The translations under genes were made by a program, and so were the position numbers. A stretch of 32,938 bases of DNA. Origin: Vreelandella boliviensis LC1 (GTDB taxonomy: Bacteria > Pseudomonadota > Gammaproteobacteria > Pseudomonadales > Halomonadaceae). Shown here one piece after another: positions 8,208 through 16,086 of the stretch; the stretch's first letter is position 1, and every line of letters begins with the position of its first letter. Below the pieces are notes generated by a model, which was not told the origin of the DNA, ran no database searches, and was given only the letters and a program-made list of their open reading frames with translations. Location: the NCBI RefSeq assembly GCF_000236035.1, contig NZ_JH393257.1, positions 1,612,787-1,645,724 on the forward strand, written 5' to 3'.

Positions 8208-9413
8208 ATGACCGATGCGTTGATTTGCGATGCGGTTCGTACCCCGTTTGGGCGTTTTAACGGCGCACTATCTTCCATTCGAACCGATGATTTAGGTGCG
8301 TTACCGATTCGGGCGTTGATGGATCGCCATGAGCAATTGGATTGGGGAAACCTTGATGAAGTGATTTTTGGTTGTGCCAATCAAGCAGGGGAAGATAACC
8401 GCAACGTGGCGCGTATGTCCGCGCTACTAGCAGGACTGTCGACCAGTGTGGCGGGTGTCACGCTTAACCGGCTTTGTGGGTCTGGCCTGGATGCGGTGGG
8501 TAGCGCGGCCCGTGCCCTTCGCTGTGGGGAAGCGCATCTATTGATTGCGGGCGGCGTTGAAAGCATGAGCCGCTCTCCGTATGTCATGGGTAAAGCCGAC
8601 AAGCCCTTTTCTCGTGCCCAGAAATTAGAGGACACAACCATCGGCTGGCGCTTGATCAACCCTAAAATGCAAGCCATGCATGGCGTGGATGCCCTACCTC
8701 AGACCGCTGAGAATGTGGCCGAGGAAGAGGGGGTTTCACGTAGCGATCAGGATGCCTTTGCGCTACGCAGTCAGCAGCGCTGGCAGGCTGCTCAAGAAGC
8801 GGGTTTTTTTAGCAAAGAAATCATTCCCGTGACTGTTTCGCAGCGGCGACAGCCAGACATTATTGTGAACAAAGATGAGCATCCGCGTCCCGAAACAACG
8901 CTTGAAGCCTTGAGTAAGCTACGTGGCGTCGTAAAAGAAAACGGCACCGTCACCGCAGGCAATGCTTCCGGTATTAATGACGGTGCCTGCGCATTGCTGT
9001 TGGCGAATCAACAAGCGGCTAAACGATATGGATTGCGCCCGCGTGCACGTATTGTGGGGATGGCAACCGCGGGAGTTGACCCCAGGGTCATGGGTATGGG
9101 GCCGGTACCAGCCGTGGAGAAAGTCATGTATATGACAGGCTTAAGCCTAAGGCAAATGGATGTCATCGAACTGAATGAAGCGTTCGCGGCTCAGGCATTG
9201 GCCGTGTTTCGTCGTTTGGGTGTGGCAGACGATGATCCTAGAGTGAACCCCAACGGTGGCGCTATTGCACTTGGCCATCCGTTAGGTGCCTCGGGGGCCA
9301 GGTTGGTAACAACGGCGTTGAACCAACTAGAGAGTACCGAAGGTAGATATGCACTGTGCACCATGTGCGTGGGGGTTGGGCAGGGAATTGCACTAATTAT
9401 TGAGCGCCTATAG
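8208..9413 (+). CDS. Acetyl-CoA acyltransferase, PcaF/PaaJ-like thiolase
   Basis: This is a 401-residue thiolase that cleaves a 3-ketoacyl-CoA with CoA. The ATG at 8208 has GAGGAG 8 bases upstream; an earlier GTG at 8199 overlaps that site and is less likely. The nucleophile is Cys90 (LNRLCGSGLDAV), with the NEAFAAQAL, GGAIALGHPLGASG and CMCVGVGQG active-site motifs all present. The DTTIGWRLINPKM and HGVDALPQTAENVAEE segments resemble 3-oxoadipyl-CoA thiolases (PcaF/PaaJ) more than fatty-acid thiolases. That hints at a dicarboxylyl-CoA substrate, giving acetyl-CoA plus succinyl-CoA or a homologue, but this is inference. It is the last gene of the CoA operon; a 270-bp gap separates it from tctB. 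Confidence 0.9.
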   Translation: MTDALICDAVRTPFGRFNGALSSIRTDDLGALPIRALMDRHEQLDWGNLDEVIFGCANQAGEDNRNVARMSALLAGLSTSVAGVTLNRLCGSGLDAVGSAARALRCGEAHLLIAGGVESMSRSPYVMGKADKPFSRAQKLEDTTIGWRLINPKMQAMHGVDALPQTAENVAEEEGVSRSDQDAFALRSQQRWQAAQEAGFFSKEIIPVTVSQRRQPDIIVNKDEHPRPETTLEALSKLRGVVKENGTVTAGNASGINDGACALLLANQQAAKRYGLRPRARIVGMATAGVDPRVMGMGPVPAVEKVMYMTGLSLRQMDVIELNEAFAAQALAVFRRLGVADDDPRVNPNGGAIALGHPLGASGARLVTTALNQLESTEGRYALCTMCVGVGQGIALIIERL

Positions 9414-9551
9414 CTAGGCGGTAAAGATTTTTTCCTCTACGGCGTTGTCGATAATCCTTTAGTCGTGTTTCAGCCTAATAGTAGCGGTGGTCAAGCCTGA
9501 TAAATGGTCAGTTTCTCTTTTGACCGCCCTGCGCCATGATTGGACGAAACG

Positions 9552-9601
9552 CGGCACTTAGCAACAGTACTTAAAAAGTAGAAATTAAAAACGGCACTTA
9601 G
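9552..9601. repeat. Direct repeats CGGCACTTAG, 40 bp apart, before tctB
   Basis: CGGCACTTAG occurs at 9552-9561 and 9592-9601. Each copy is followed by a similar A-rich stretch and a CAGTA. A spacing of 40 bp is close to four helical turns, so both copies would face the same side of the DNA. They lie in the 270-bp gap between the thiolase gene and tctB and may be paired sites for an unidentified regulator. The rest of the gap is AT-rich with no obvious terminator. Confidence 0.5.
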
Positions 9602-9683
9602 AAAAGCAGTATTAATAACAATAAGTGTGATGGCGTTTTAATGCTACGTAAATCATTAACTATAAGAAATATGGAGGTCGCCA

Positions 9684-10184
9684 GTGAGTATCGAAAGCGC
9701 TGATGCAGAGACGTCGGAAGTGGTGCATAAAACACTCATCATACGAAAGAAGTGGCTGGAGTTGGCAGTTTATTTTGTGCTGCTGATAGCCACTGCTTTA
9801 TATGCAAATGATGCACTTAAGTTACCCAGCTATAGCTCTTCAGGTATTGGTGCCAGTGGGTTTCCACTGTTAGTCGCCATGCTGATTGGGGTTTCATTGC
9901 TGTTTTTAATTATGGTGAGTTTTTTAAGCAAGGCTAACTCAGAAAGCGACTCATTAGTTGAAGTTAGTCGGCCAGCCCAAGTGTTGTTATCGATGATGGT
10001 TATGGTAGCGGTTGTACTGACACTCGAATGGTTAGGGCTGATCGTTGGTATTGCGCTTCTGGCTTTTTTGTTAATGAAACTGGGAGGTGAGAATCGTTAC
10101 TCACTACTGCTAACGCTGCCACCATTATTGGCTTTAAGTATTTACGCCATCTTTGTGCTGGTGCTCGGCGTCTATTTTGATTGA
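9684..10184 (+). CDS. TctB small membrane subunit of TTT transporter
   Basis: TctB is the poorly conserved four-helix subunit of the tripartite tricarboxylate transporter. The GTG at 9684 is preceded by GGAGGT at 9672-9677. The 166-residue product has a short cytoplasmic N-terminus and hydrophobic segments at about 26-45 (LAVYFVLLIATALYANDA), 55-85, 98-120 and 130-165. The GIGASGFPLLVAMLIGV segment, a small-residue pattern entering the second helix, is typical of TctB. The gene lies 9 bp before tctA. The binding-protein partners are the two TctC genes about 7 kb upstream, so the transporter genes bracket the catabolic operon. Confidence 0.85.
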   Translation: MSIESADAETSEVVHKTLIIRKKWLELAVYFVLLIATALYANDALKLPSYSSSGIGASGFPLLVAMLIGVSLLFLIMVSFLSKANSESDSLVEVSRPAQVLLSMMVMVAVVLTLEWLGLIVGIALLAFLLMKLGGENRYSLLLTLPPLLALSIYAIFVLVLGVYFD

Positions 10185-10193
10185 GGTTTGAAC

Positions 10194-11687
10194 ATGATTG
10201 ATAATCTATTAATAGGGCTGAATGCCTTTGCAGACCCCATGGTGCTGGTTGGCCTTATCGCAGGTGCTTTTATTGGTTACTTGATTGGTGCTATTCCTGG
10301 TTTAGGGCCTAGCCTGGGGATCGCGCTGATGATTCCCTTCACTTACAGTATGGATCCGCTTGTCTCTATCGTTATGCTGGTCGCGCTATTTGCTGCTGCC
10401 GAGTATGGCGGCGCTATTTCGGGCATCTTACTGAACTCCCCTGGCACGGCAGCAGCAGTGGCGACCACCTGGGACGGCTACCCGCTCACCAAACAGGGTA
10501 AAACCGGCATTGCGCTGAATATTTCCATTATTTCATCGGGTATCGGTATCTTTGTGAGTACCATCCTGCTGTTTTTTACCGCCGTACCACTTTCCGAGTA
10601 TGCGCTAAACTTTGGGCCATCGGCTTACTTTGCGCTTGCCCTGCTGGGCTTGAGCCTGGTATCGAGCTTCTCTTCCGGTTCAATGCTGAAAGGTGCTCTG
10701 GCGATGGGGCTTGGGCTTGCCTTAGCCACGGTCGGGCTGGATAGTCAAACGGGTGTTCCACGCTTTAGCTATCATCCCGATTTTTTTGAAGGACTGCCGT
10801 TAGTGCCTGTACTGCTCGGCTTATTTGCCCTCTCAGAAGTACTCTTTATGATTGAGGCGGGAGCAAGCCATAAGGTAAAGAACCAACCCATGAGCGGTAT
10901 TTTAGAGGTGCCCTTCAAAACCTTTTATAAGATGAAATATCTGTTTTTACGTAGTTCATTAATCGGCTATTTTGTGGGCGTTATACCGGGTGCTGGGGCG
11001 TCAATTGGTTCCTTTATCTCCTATGCGGTCGCCAAGCGTTTTTCAAAGCAGCCGGAGCTATTTGGTAACGGCAGCTACGAAGGTATTGCTGCGTCTGAAA
11101 CGGCCAATAATGCCTCGGTTTCGGGCTCCTTGTCGCCGCTCCTCGCGCTGGGTATTCCTGGTTCAGCCACTACCGCCATTATGATCGGCGCGTTAATGAT
11201 CCATGGGGTGCAGCCGGGACCATTGCTGTTCACCACTAACCCTGAAATTCCCTATACGGTGTTTGTGTCGCTTTGGTTGAGTGTGCCGATCATGGTCTTT
11301 ATTGGCCTTGCGGGGGCGCGGTTCTGGGCCAAAGTGGCCGACATTCCCCGCCCGGCGATTGCCGCCATTGTGGCGTCGATTAGCTTGATTGGGGCTTATG
11401 CGTCGACAAGCTCCATGTTTCCGGTTTATGTGGCGCTGACCTTTGGTGTTGTCGGCTATGTGCTGCGCAAAGCGAATATTCCCTTGGCACCTGTTATTTT
11501 GGCCCTGGTATTAGGCGATATGCTGGAGACTAACCTGCGCCGGGCGCTGTCTATTTCCAATGGTGATGTGACGACCTTTATTACTAATCCGCTTAGTGCA
11601 ACCTTATTGGCTATCGCTGCACTGTCCTTCTTACTCCCGGCGCTCGGTCTGTTTCGTAAAAAAGTGAAAGGGTATCGGGCCCACTAA
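10194..11687 (+). CDS. TctA large membrane subunit of TTT transporter
   Basis: TctA is the main channel subunit of the TTT family, 497 aa with about 12 membrane segments. The family signature GAIPGLGPSLGIALMIPFTY is at the N-terminus, and its internal echo GVIPGAGASIGSFISY appears near residue 260, reflecting the duplicated fold. AEYGGAISGILLNSPGTAAAVATTWDGYPL is the conserved loop after it. I chose the ATG at 10194, with the TGAGG around the tctB stop as ribosome site; a TTG at 10188 is less likely. Tight coupling to tctB indicates one transcript. Together with a TctC protein it should import a carboxylate by ion-coupled transport. Confidence 0.93.
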   Translation: MIDNLLIGLNAFADPMVLVGLIAGAFIGYLIGAIPGLGPSLGIALMIPFTYSMDPLVSIVMLVALFAAAEYGGAISGILLNSPGTAAAVATTWDGYPLTKQGKTGIALNISIISSGIGIFVSTILLFFTAVPLSEYALNFGPSAYFALALLGLSLVSSFSSGSMLKGALAMGLGLALATVGLDSQTGVPRFSYHPDFFEGLPLVPVLLGLFALSEVLFMIEAGASHKVKNQPMSGILEVPFKTFYKMKYLFLRSSLIGYFVGVIPGAGASIGSFISYAVAKRFSKQPELFGNGSYEGIAASETANNASVSGSLSPLLALGIPGSATTAIMIGALMIHGVQPGPLLFTTNPEIPYTVFVSLWLSVPIMVFIGLAGARFWAKVADIPRPAIAAIVASISLIGAYASTSSMFPVYVALTFGVVGYVLRKANIPLAPVILALVLGDMLETNLRRALSISNGDVTTFITNPLSATLLAIAALSFLLPALGLFRKKVKGYRAH

Positions 11688-11747
11688 TACATAATCGAAG
11701 CTTGGCAACGTTATTCACCATGAGCATCATGTGACAGGGAGGTTGGC

Positions 11748-11774
11748 ATGCCGTTCAACAGATGCCATGAATAA
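11748..11774 (+). CDS. Possible 8-residue leader peptide overlapping the MFS gene start
   Basis: The best ribosome site here, GGGAGG at 11738-11743, is correctly spaced for the ATG at 11748. That frame codes only for MPFNRCHE and stops at 11772-11774, just past the ATG (11767) of the MFS transporter in another frame. The arrangement could be translational coupling through a leader, or just a chance ATG with the transporter starting at the GTG at 11731. Confidence 0.25.
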   Translation: MPFNRCHE

Positions 11775-12936
11775 AGCATTTGCCTGCATTTGTCTAAGCC
11801 TAGGCACCGCCTTTGTCGTGCAAACGATGCTACTCGTGGCGGTGCCCCTCGCGGCCATTGAGCTGGGTGCAACACCCTTAATGTTGGGCTTGATCGTTAG
11901 TGCCCCCTACGTATTACCGCTGCTGTTAGCGCTCCCTTTTGGTTCACTGGTGGCGCGCTTGGGCAGCCCCCGCACCCTGCAGCTTGGTGCTATGGCCATG
12001 GTGATCGGTGCTGGGCTATTGGCGGTAGTGCCAGGCTTTAAGGGGTTAATCGCCGGGCAGTTGGTGATTGGTTTAGCGCAGCTGTTGATGATTATTTCAG
12101 CCCAAACGGCAATCACTTATCTGGGGCAGGGCACGGCGCTGGAAAAGTACTTCGGCTGGTACACCACTTATTTATCGATTGGACAGATGATGGGGCCGCT
12201 GCTGGCGGGCTGGATCATTGATCATCAAGGCGGCCCAGGTGCTGCATTCTATGGCGCCTTCGTTGCCTCTTTTGTGGCGCTGGTGTCCTTTTTTATGGTC
12301 AATCGGCGTACCTCTAATAGCCATCAACCCCGCGATGGCTTGCTGGTCAGCGCCGGGCAGCAGTGGCAACTGCTGAAGACCTCCCAGGGGGTGAAGCTAT
12401 CGCTGATCATCTCACTGGCGGCCATGCTGGCGTTGGGCGCTCACGGTAGCTACTTTCCTGTTTATCTTGAGAGCTTGGCGCTCTCGGGTACCACCATCGG
12501 GCTGTTAGTCAGCCTGCGCGCACTTGCCTCCATGGCGGTTAGGCCGTTTACCAGTACCATCGTCAGCCTGCTTCACGGTCGTTACGCGACGATGTCGCTT
12601 ACGTTGCTGTTTATGGCGCTGGGGCTAATGCTGGTGGGGGTGACGGGTAATGTCTATTGGCTTTGCCTGTTTTCAGTTCTGGTGGGGCTGGGCGTGGGAC
12701 TCTCTCAGCCGCTCTCTATGGTGGTCATCGCGGAGTCGGTGCCGGAACGCCAGCGCGCCCATGCCTTGGCGGTGCGTTTGATGGCTAACCGGGCCATGCA
12801 GTTTGCCGCACCGCTGTTATTGGGTGTTGTGACGCAGCTTGGCGGTTTTACGCTGGCATATTTCGCCTGCGGGGTACTGCTGCTGTTGCATTGGCTGCTT
12901 TTTCAACGCCTTAGAAGGCAGCACCCTATTCAGTAA
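11767..12936 (+). CDS. MFS transporter
   Basis: This is a major facilitator superfamily protein of about 389 aa with 12 predicted membrane helices. The loop between helices 2 and 3 reads PFGSLVARLGSPRTLQLG, a version of the MFS G-x-L-a-D-r-x-G motif. The family is a drug- or metabolite-efflux type, but nothing points to a substrate. The start is uncertain: ATG 11767 begins directly at a good first helix but lacks its own ribosome site, while GTG 11731 would add 12 residues. The gene sits 79 bp after tctA and may be read through from it. It converges on the LysR gene with only 7 bp between the stops. Confidence 0.85.
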   Translation: MNKAFACICLSLGTAFVVQTMLLVAVPLAAIELGATPLMLGLIVSAPYVLPLLLALPFGSLVARLGSPRTLQLGAMAMVIGAGLLAVVPGFKGLIAGQLVIGLAQLLMIISAQTAITYLGQGTALEKYFGWYTTYLSIGQMMGPLLAGWIIDHQGGPGAAFYGAFVASFVALVSFFMVNRRTSNSHQPRDGLLVSAGQQWQLLKTSQGVKLSLIISLAAMLALGAHGSYFPVYLESLALSGTTIGLLVSLRALASMAVRPFTSTIVSLLHGRYATMSLTLLFMALGLMLVGVTGNVYWLCLFSVLVGLGVGLSQPLSMVVIAESVPERQRAHALAVRLMANRAMQFAAPLLLGVVTQLGGFTLAYFACGVLLLLHWLLFQRLRRQHPIQ

Positions 12937-12943
12937 GCGCCCG

Positions 12944-13843
12944 TTAATCGGATTGTCCCAGGGGGTGGCCAATCAGCTCTTTCATCCATTCAAGAAACTT
13001 GATCAGTGCATCCGATGGGCGAGCATCTTTCGGCCATGTCAGATAGTACGCTTCGCCGGTGCGGCATACTGTGTCTGATAGCGCCACAAAACTGCCTTCC
13101 TGCAGTTGGCGCTCGACAAACACCTTGATGGCGATAGCGCAGCCAATATTCATCGAAGCTGCCTCATAGGCTAGCGCTGAGTTGTCGAACTTCATACCTG
13201 ACTCTGCATCGACGCCCTCTAACCCGCTTTCCGCCAGCCATGTCTTCCAGTCGTCGGGGCGCGCCATAGAGTGCAGCAGGCGCACCTTGGCGACATCGTT
13301 TTTGGCTAACCCCTCGGTTTCCCATAACGAGGCGGAAACAATCGGAATCAGCTCTATATCCACCAGCTTTTCAGCGTGTAGCCCTGGCCAGTCGCCATGC
13401 CCGGAGCGGATGGCGGCATCCACGCTCTGTGTTTGGAAATCAACCGGCTTTAACGACGATGACAGTTTGACCTCAAGCAGCGGATTTTTAATATGAAAAT
13501 CGGCCAACCTGGGAATCAACCAACGTTGCGAGAACGTGGTGTAGGACTGGATCGACAGCACATCACGCTTATTTCGACGCGATACTTTGCGCGAGGCATT
13601 TTCCAGTTCACGAAAGGCATTTTTAACCCCCGCGTAAAGCTCCGCGCCTTCTTGGGTCAGCTCAATACCGCGATGTAGGCGGTTGAACAGCGCTACCCCA
13701 AGATAATCCTCTAAGACTTTCACTTGGCGGCTAACCGCTACCTGGGATACATGCAGTTCGTCTGCCGCTCGGGTTAGGCTGCGAAGGCGGGCGGCTACCT
13801 CAAACGCTCTGAGCGGATTGAGGGGGAGTAGTGGATGGCTCAT
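12944..13843 (-). CDS. LysR-family transcriptional regulator (GcvA-like)
   Basis: This 299-residue protein has an N-terminal winged helix-turn-helix (LRAFEVAARLRSLTRAADELHVSQVAVSRQVKVLEDYLGVALFNR in three runs, about residues 9-54) and a C-terminal periplasmic-binding-like effector domain. The sequence style is that of the GcvA/AmpR branch. I chose the ATG at 13843 because the conserved domain begins there; the open frame to 13942 adds 33 residues not seen in the family. No strong ribosome site precedes either start. Its target is unknown: it is divergent from the MarR-MATE pair, and the MFS gene and the TTT locus lie beyond its 3' end. Confidence 0.87.
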   Translation of the reverse strand: MSHPLLPLNPLRAFEVAARLRSLTRAADELHVSQVAVSRQVKVLEDYLGVALFNRLHRGIELTQEGAELYAGVKNAFRELENASRKVSRRNKRDVLSIQSYTTFSQRWLIPRLADFHIKNPLLEVKLSSSLKPVDFQTQSVDAAIRSGHGDWPGLHAEKLVDIELIPIVSASLWETEGLAKNDVAKVRLLHSMARPDDWKTWLAESGLEGVDAESGMKFDNSALAYEAASMNIGCAIAIKVFVERQLQEGSFVALSDTVCRTGEAYYLTWPKDARPSDALIKFLEWMKELIGHPLGQSD

Positions 13844-14188
13844 AGGGTTACCAACGGTGCCGCTGACAGCTGACGTGTGGGTGAGTGTTGCTGCATAACA
13901 ATACAGTAACACTCTGATAGCAACCCTTTGATAGTAACCCAATGACTAGTGTGAATCGAGGTTAGCGAGGGGGCTGTTGCGACGTATGTAACGTCTGCCT
14001 ATTGAGCTGGGGTGCAGAGCCGCTGATAGAAACGATGCGGTACTACAGGCAATACGGCCGTTGGTAGAGGAGTGTTCTAGTCCCAATTAGCCAATGTGGC
14101 TGGGGCGATATCGATTCCAAACACTTTACTTTTTTATTTTATTAGTTAGGCTTCCTAATGAAATAGCAGCCGAGTTAGGTAAAACGTG
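13844..14188. other. Divergent intergenic region, lysR / marR
   Basis: This 345-bp stretch separates the divergent LysR and MarR genes. It holds no convincing gene. The last 70 bases are strongly AT-rich (a run of T residues at 14130-14140) and contain the candidate MarR operator. I see no LysR-type T-N11-A site that stands out from background. Confidence 0.6.
14146..14158. promoter_or_regulatory. Candidate MarR operator
   Basis: TTAGG-CTT-CCTAA is a perfect inverted repeat with 5-bp arms, inside the AT-rich promoter region 30 bases before the marR start. TTAG...CTAA half sites are common for MarR regulators that repress themselves and an adjacent efflux gene. Autoregulation is therefore a reasonable inference. 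Confidence 0.55.
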
Positions 14189-14662
14189 ATGGATCTACGG
14201 CAAAGTTTGCAGCGGCTTGAGTGGCACCTCTGGAATCAGTGGCGCGAGCAAGCCCAGCATAGCGAGCATTTAGAGCTTACTAACAGTGAGTTGCAGTACC
14301 TATACACGCTGTTGGCGTGGGATGTGGCAGGGGTGCGGCTTACTGAGCTGGCCGAGAGCATGCATGTCAGCAAAGCCTCAGCGAGCACCATGGTGCGTAA
14401 GTTAGAGCAGCGCGGGTATCTGGTGCGCCATCCTTGTCCAGAAGATGCCCGGGCACAGCGTCTGTTTCCAAGCCCTAAAGCCCTTACGCTGAAACAAAAA
14501 GAGCCTGAAATTTATCAGGCGGCACTCCAGCACTTTCAGCATGCACTCACGGCAGAGGAACTTGAACAGTTCATCATGCTGATGGACAAAGCTTGTCGCC
14601 AATTGAGCGTAGGCGAGATGTCTCCTCCCAAACTCTCTAGCCAGCCATACCAACAGCTATGA
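14189..14662 (+). CDS. MarR-family transcriptional regulator
   Basis: This 157-residue protein has the MarR winged-helix core: GVRLTELAESMHVSKASASTMVRKLEQRGYL (recognition helix around residues 50-72) followed by the wing RHPCPEDARAQRLFPSPKA. Both GTG 14186 and ATG 14189 are possible; ATG is preferred, with TAGGT 8 bases upstream. The gene overlaps the MATE gene by 4 bp (ATGA), so the two are co-translated. The usual role is repression of the operon until a drug or metabolite ligand binds. The inverted repeat TTAGGCTTCCTAA upstream is the probable operator. Confidence 0.9.
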   Translation: MDLRQSLQRLEWHLWNQWREQAQHSEHLELTNSELQYLYTLLAWDVAGVRLTELAESMHVSKASASTMVRKLEQRGYLVRHPCPEDARAQRLFPSPKALTLKQKEPEIYQAALQHFQHALTAEELEQFIMLMDKACRQLSVGEMSPPKLSSQPYQQL

Positions 14663-15981
14663 ACTTACATCAAGCCACGGTTGCCAGGGCTTTCTGGCAC
14701 TATACGCTGCCTTCTGTCGCGGCCTTAATGGTCAGCGGTACTTATCAAATCGTTGATGGTATTTTCGTTGGGCACTTTGTAGGTGGCAACGGCCTCGCCG
14801 CCATTAGTCTTGCTTGGCCATTAATAGGCGTGCTGCTTGCTGTCGGTATGATGATTGGCATCGGTGCTGGCGCCCACGCGTCTATCCATTTGGGTGCTCA
14901 GCAGCCTAATAAGGCCCGGGAATATATTGTCCAGGCCCTGTTTCTTCTGCTGGGCTTCAGCGTGTTGTTGGGCGCGTTGCTGTTCTTTCTCAGCCCTTTG
15001 TTTCTCTCGTTTCAAGGTGCGGAAGGAGAAACGCTGGACTTTGGGCAGCACTATCTCAACTGGATGCTGGCGGGTACGCCAGTGGTGCTAGGCAGTATTG
15101 CGCTGCCGTTGCTGGTTCGCAACGCGGGCGCTCCACGTCTGGCAACATTGGCGATGGGGCTAGGTGCGGTGGCTAACATTGCGCTGGACGCACTGTTTCT
15201 GGGCTACTTGGGCTACGGGTTGGAAGGGGCTGCGTTAGCCACCTTGCTGGGTGAGCTGCTGTCTGTTGTGCTGTGCCTGGGTTACTTGTTTAGCCGCCGG
15301 AGTAAGCTGACGATTGCGCCAAACCAGCTGGTATGGCAAAGCCAAAAAGCATGGCACCTGCTGAAAACGGGCTTTTCCAGCATGCTGATGTATCTCTACC
15401 TCAGCTTTTCCATTGTTCTTCATAATATTTTGCTTTTAAAGTACGGCACTTCACTGCACGTGGCTGCGTTTAGTATTGCTGGCTATTTAATGACGTTTTA
15501 TTACCTCCTCGCGGAAGGTGTCGCCGGTGGTATGCAGCCGATCACCAGCTTTTATCAGGGCGCGGTGCAAAAACGCAAAATTCAACTGGCATACCGGTAT
15601 GCGTGTTCAATCGTGTTGGCGGTGGGGTTGTTGTTTGTGCTGGTAATACAGTGGTCACCCGCCTTTTTTGCTCATTTTTTCATCAGCACTACCGATACCG
15701 TTCTGCTGGAGACCACTAGCCATGCATTGAGGCTGTTTATGCTTGCCATGTTCTTGGACGGTTTTCTAGTGATCACATCGACCTGGTTTCAATCGTTAGG
15801 CCAAGCCCGTCCGGCCACTATGATTACGCTAGGCAATATGGCGATTCAGGTGCCTTTCCTGTTAATCCTTCCGCAGTGGCTGGGTATCGATGGTGTTTGG
15901 TTAGCCGTGCCTGTTTCCAATGTAGTGTTGTCGTCACTGGTGCTGATACTGGTGGTTAGGCAATGGCGGCGATTATGTTGA
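14659..15981 (+). CDS. MATE-family multidrug/toxin efflux transporter
   Basis: This is a 440-residue inner-membrane antiporter with 12 hydrophobic segments arranged as two MatE halves. The first half opens with ATVARAFWHYTLPSVAALMVSGTYQIVDGIFVGHFVG, a typical MATE helix 1 with the I-D-G-x-F-V-G signature. The second half begins near residue 240 (LLKTGFSSMLMYLYLSF). It probably exports a cationic compound using a Na+ or H+ gradient. It is paired with and probably regulated by the MarR gene. Its stop codon lies within TTGAT at 15978-15982, which may mark the left insertion site of the following tnpB element. Confidence 0.9.
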   Translation: MNLHQATVARAFWHYTLPSVAALMVSGTYQIVDGIFVGHFVGGNGLAAISLAWPLIGVLLAVGMMIGIGAGAHASIHLGAQQPNKAREYIVQALFLLLGFSVLLGALLFFLSPLFLSFQGAEGETLDFGQHYLNWMLAGTPVVLGSIALPLLVRNAGAPRLATLAMGLGAVANIALDALFLGYLGYGLEGAALATLLGELLSVVLCLGYLFSRRSKLTIAPNQLVWQSQKAWHLLKTGFSSMLMYLYLSFSIVLHNILLLKYGTSLHVAAFSIAGYLMTFYYLLAEGVAGGMQPITSFYQGAVQKRKIQLAYRYACSIVLAVGLLFVLVIQWSPAFFAHFFISTTDTVLLETTSHALRLFMLAMFLDGFLVITSTWFQSLGQARPATMITLGNMAIQVPFLLILPQWLGIDGVWLAVPVSNVVLSSLVLILVVRQWRRLC

Positions 15982-15998
15982 TCAATTTGCGCGTCAAA

Positions 15999-16019
15999 CC
16001 TCGTACTTCTAGTGCGAGG
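15999..16019 (+). other. Stem-loop at presumed left end of the tnpB element
   Basis: CCTCGTAC and GTGCGAGG pair over eight positions (one G-U) around a TTCTA loop. The position fits the imperfect left-end hairpin recognised by Y1 transposases. It could instead be the MATE terminator, but no T-run follows. Confidence 0.45.
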
Positions 16020-16030
16020 AAGGATAGCGC

Positions 16031-16047
16031 GAGGCGCGTAGCGCCTC
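16031..16047 (+). other. Second stem-loop upstream of tnpB
   Basis: GAGGCGC-GTA-GCGCCTC is a perfect 7-bp GC-rich stem with a 3-base loop, 40 bases before the tnpB start. It may limit read-through into tnpB from the MATE operon or belong to the element's left end. Confidence 0.5.
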
Positions 16048-16086
16048 TTGGGTGACAGGCTATTTATACCGCGCTAGATTTTAAGT

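Noticed and set aside
9489..9525. GGTCAA ... TTGACC inverted repeat as thiolase-operon terminator
   Set aside because: The arms are only 6 bp with a 25-base loop and no T-run directly after; too weak to call.
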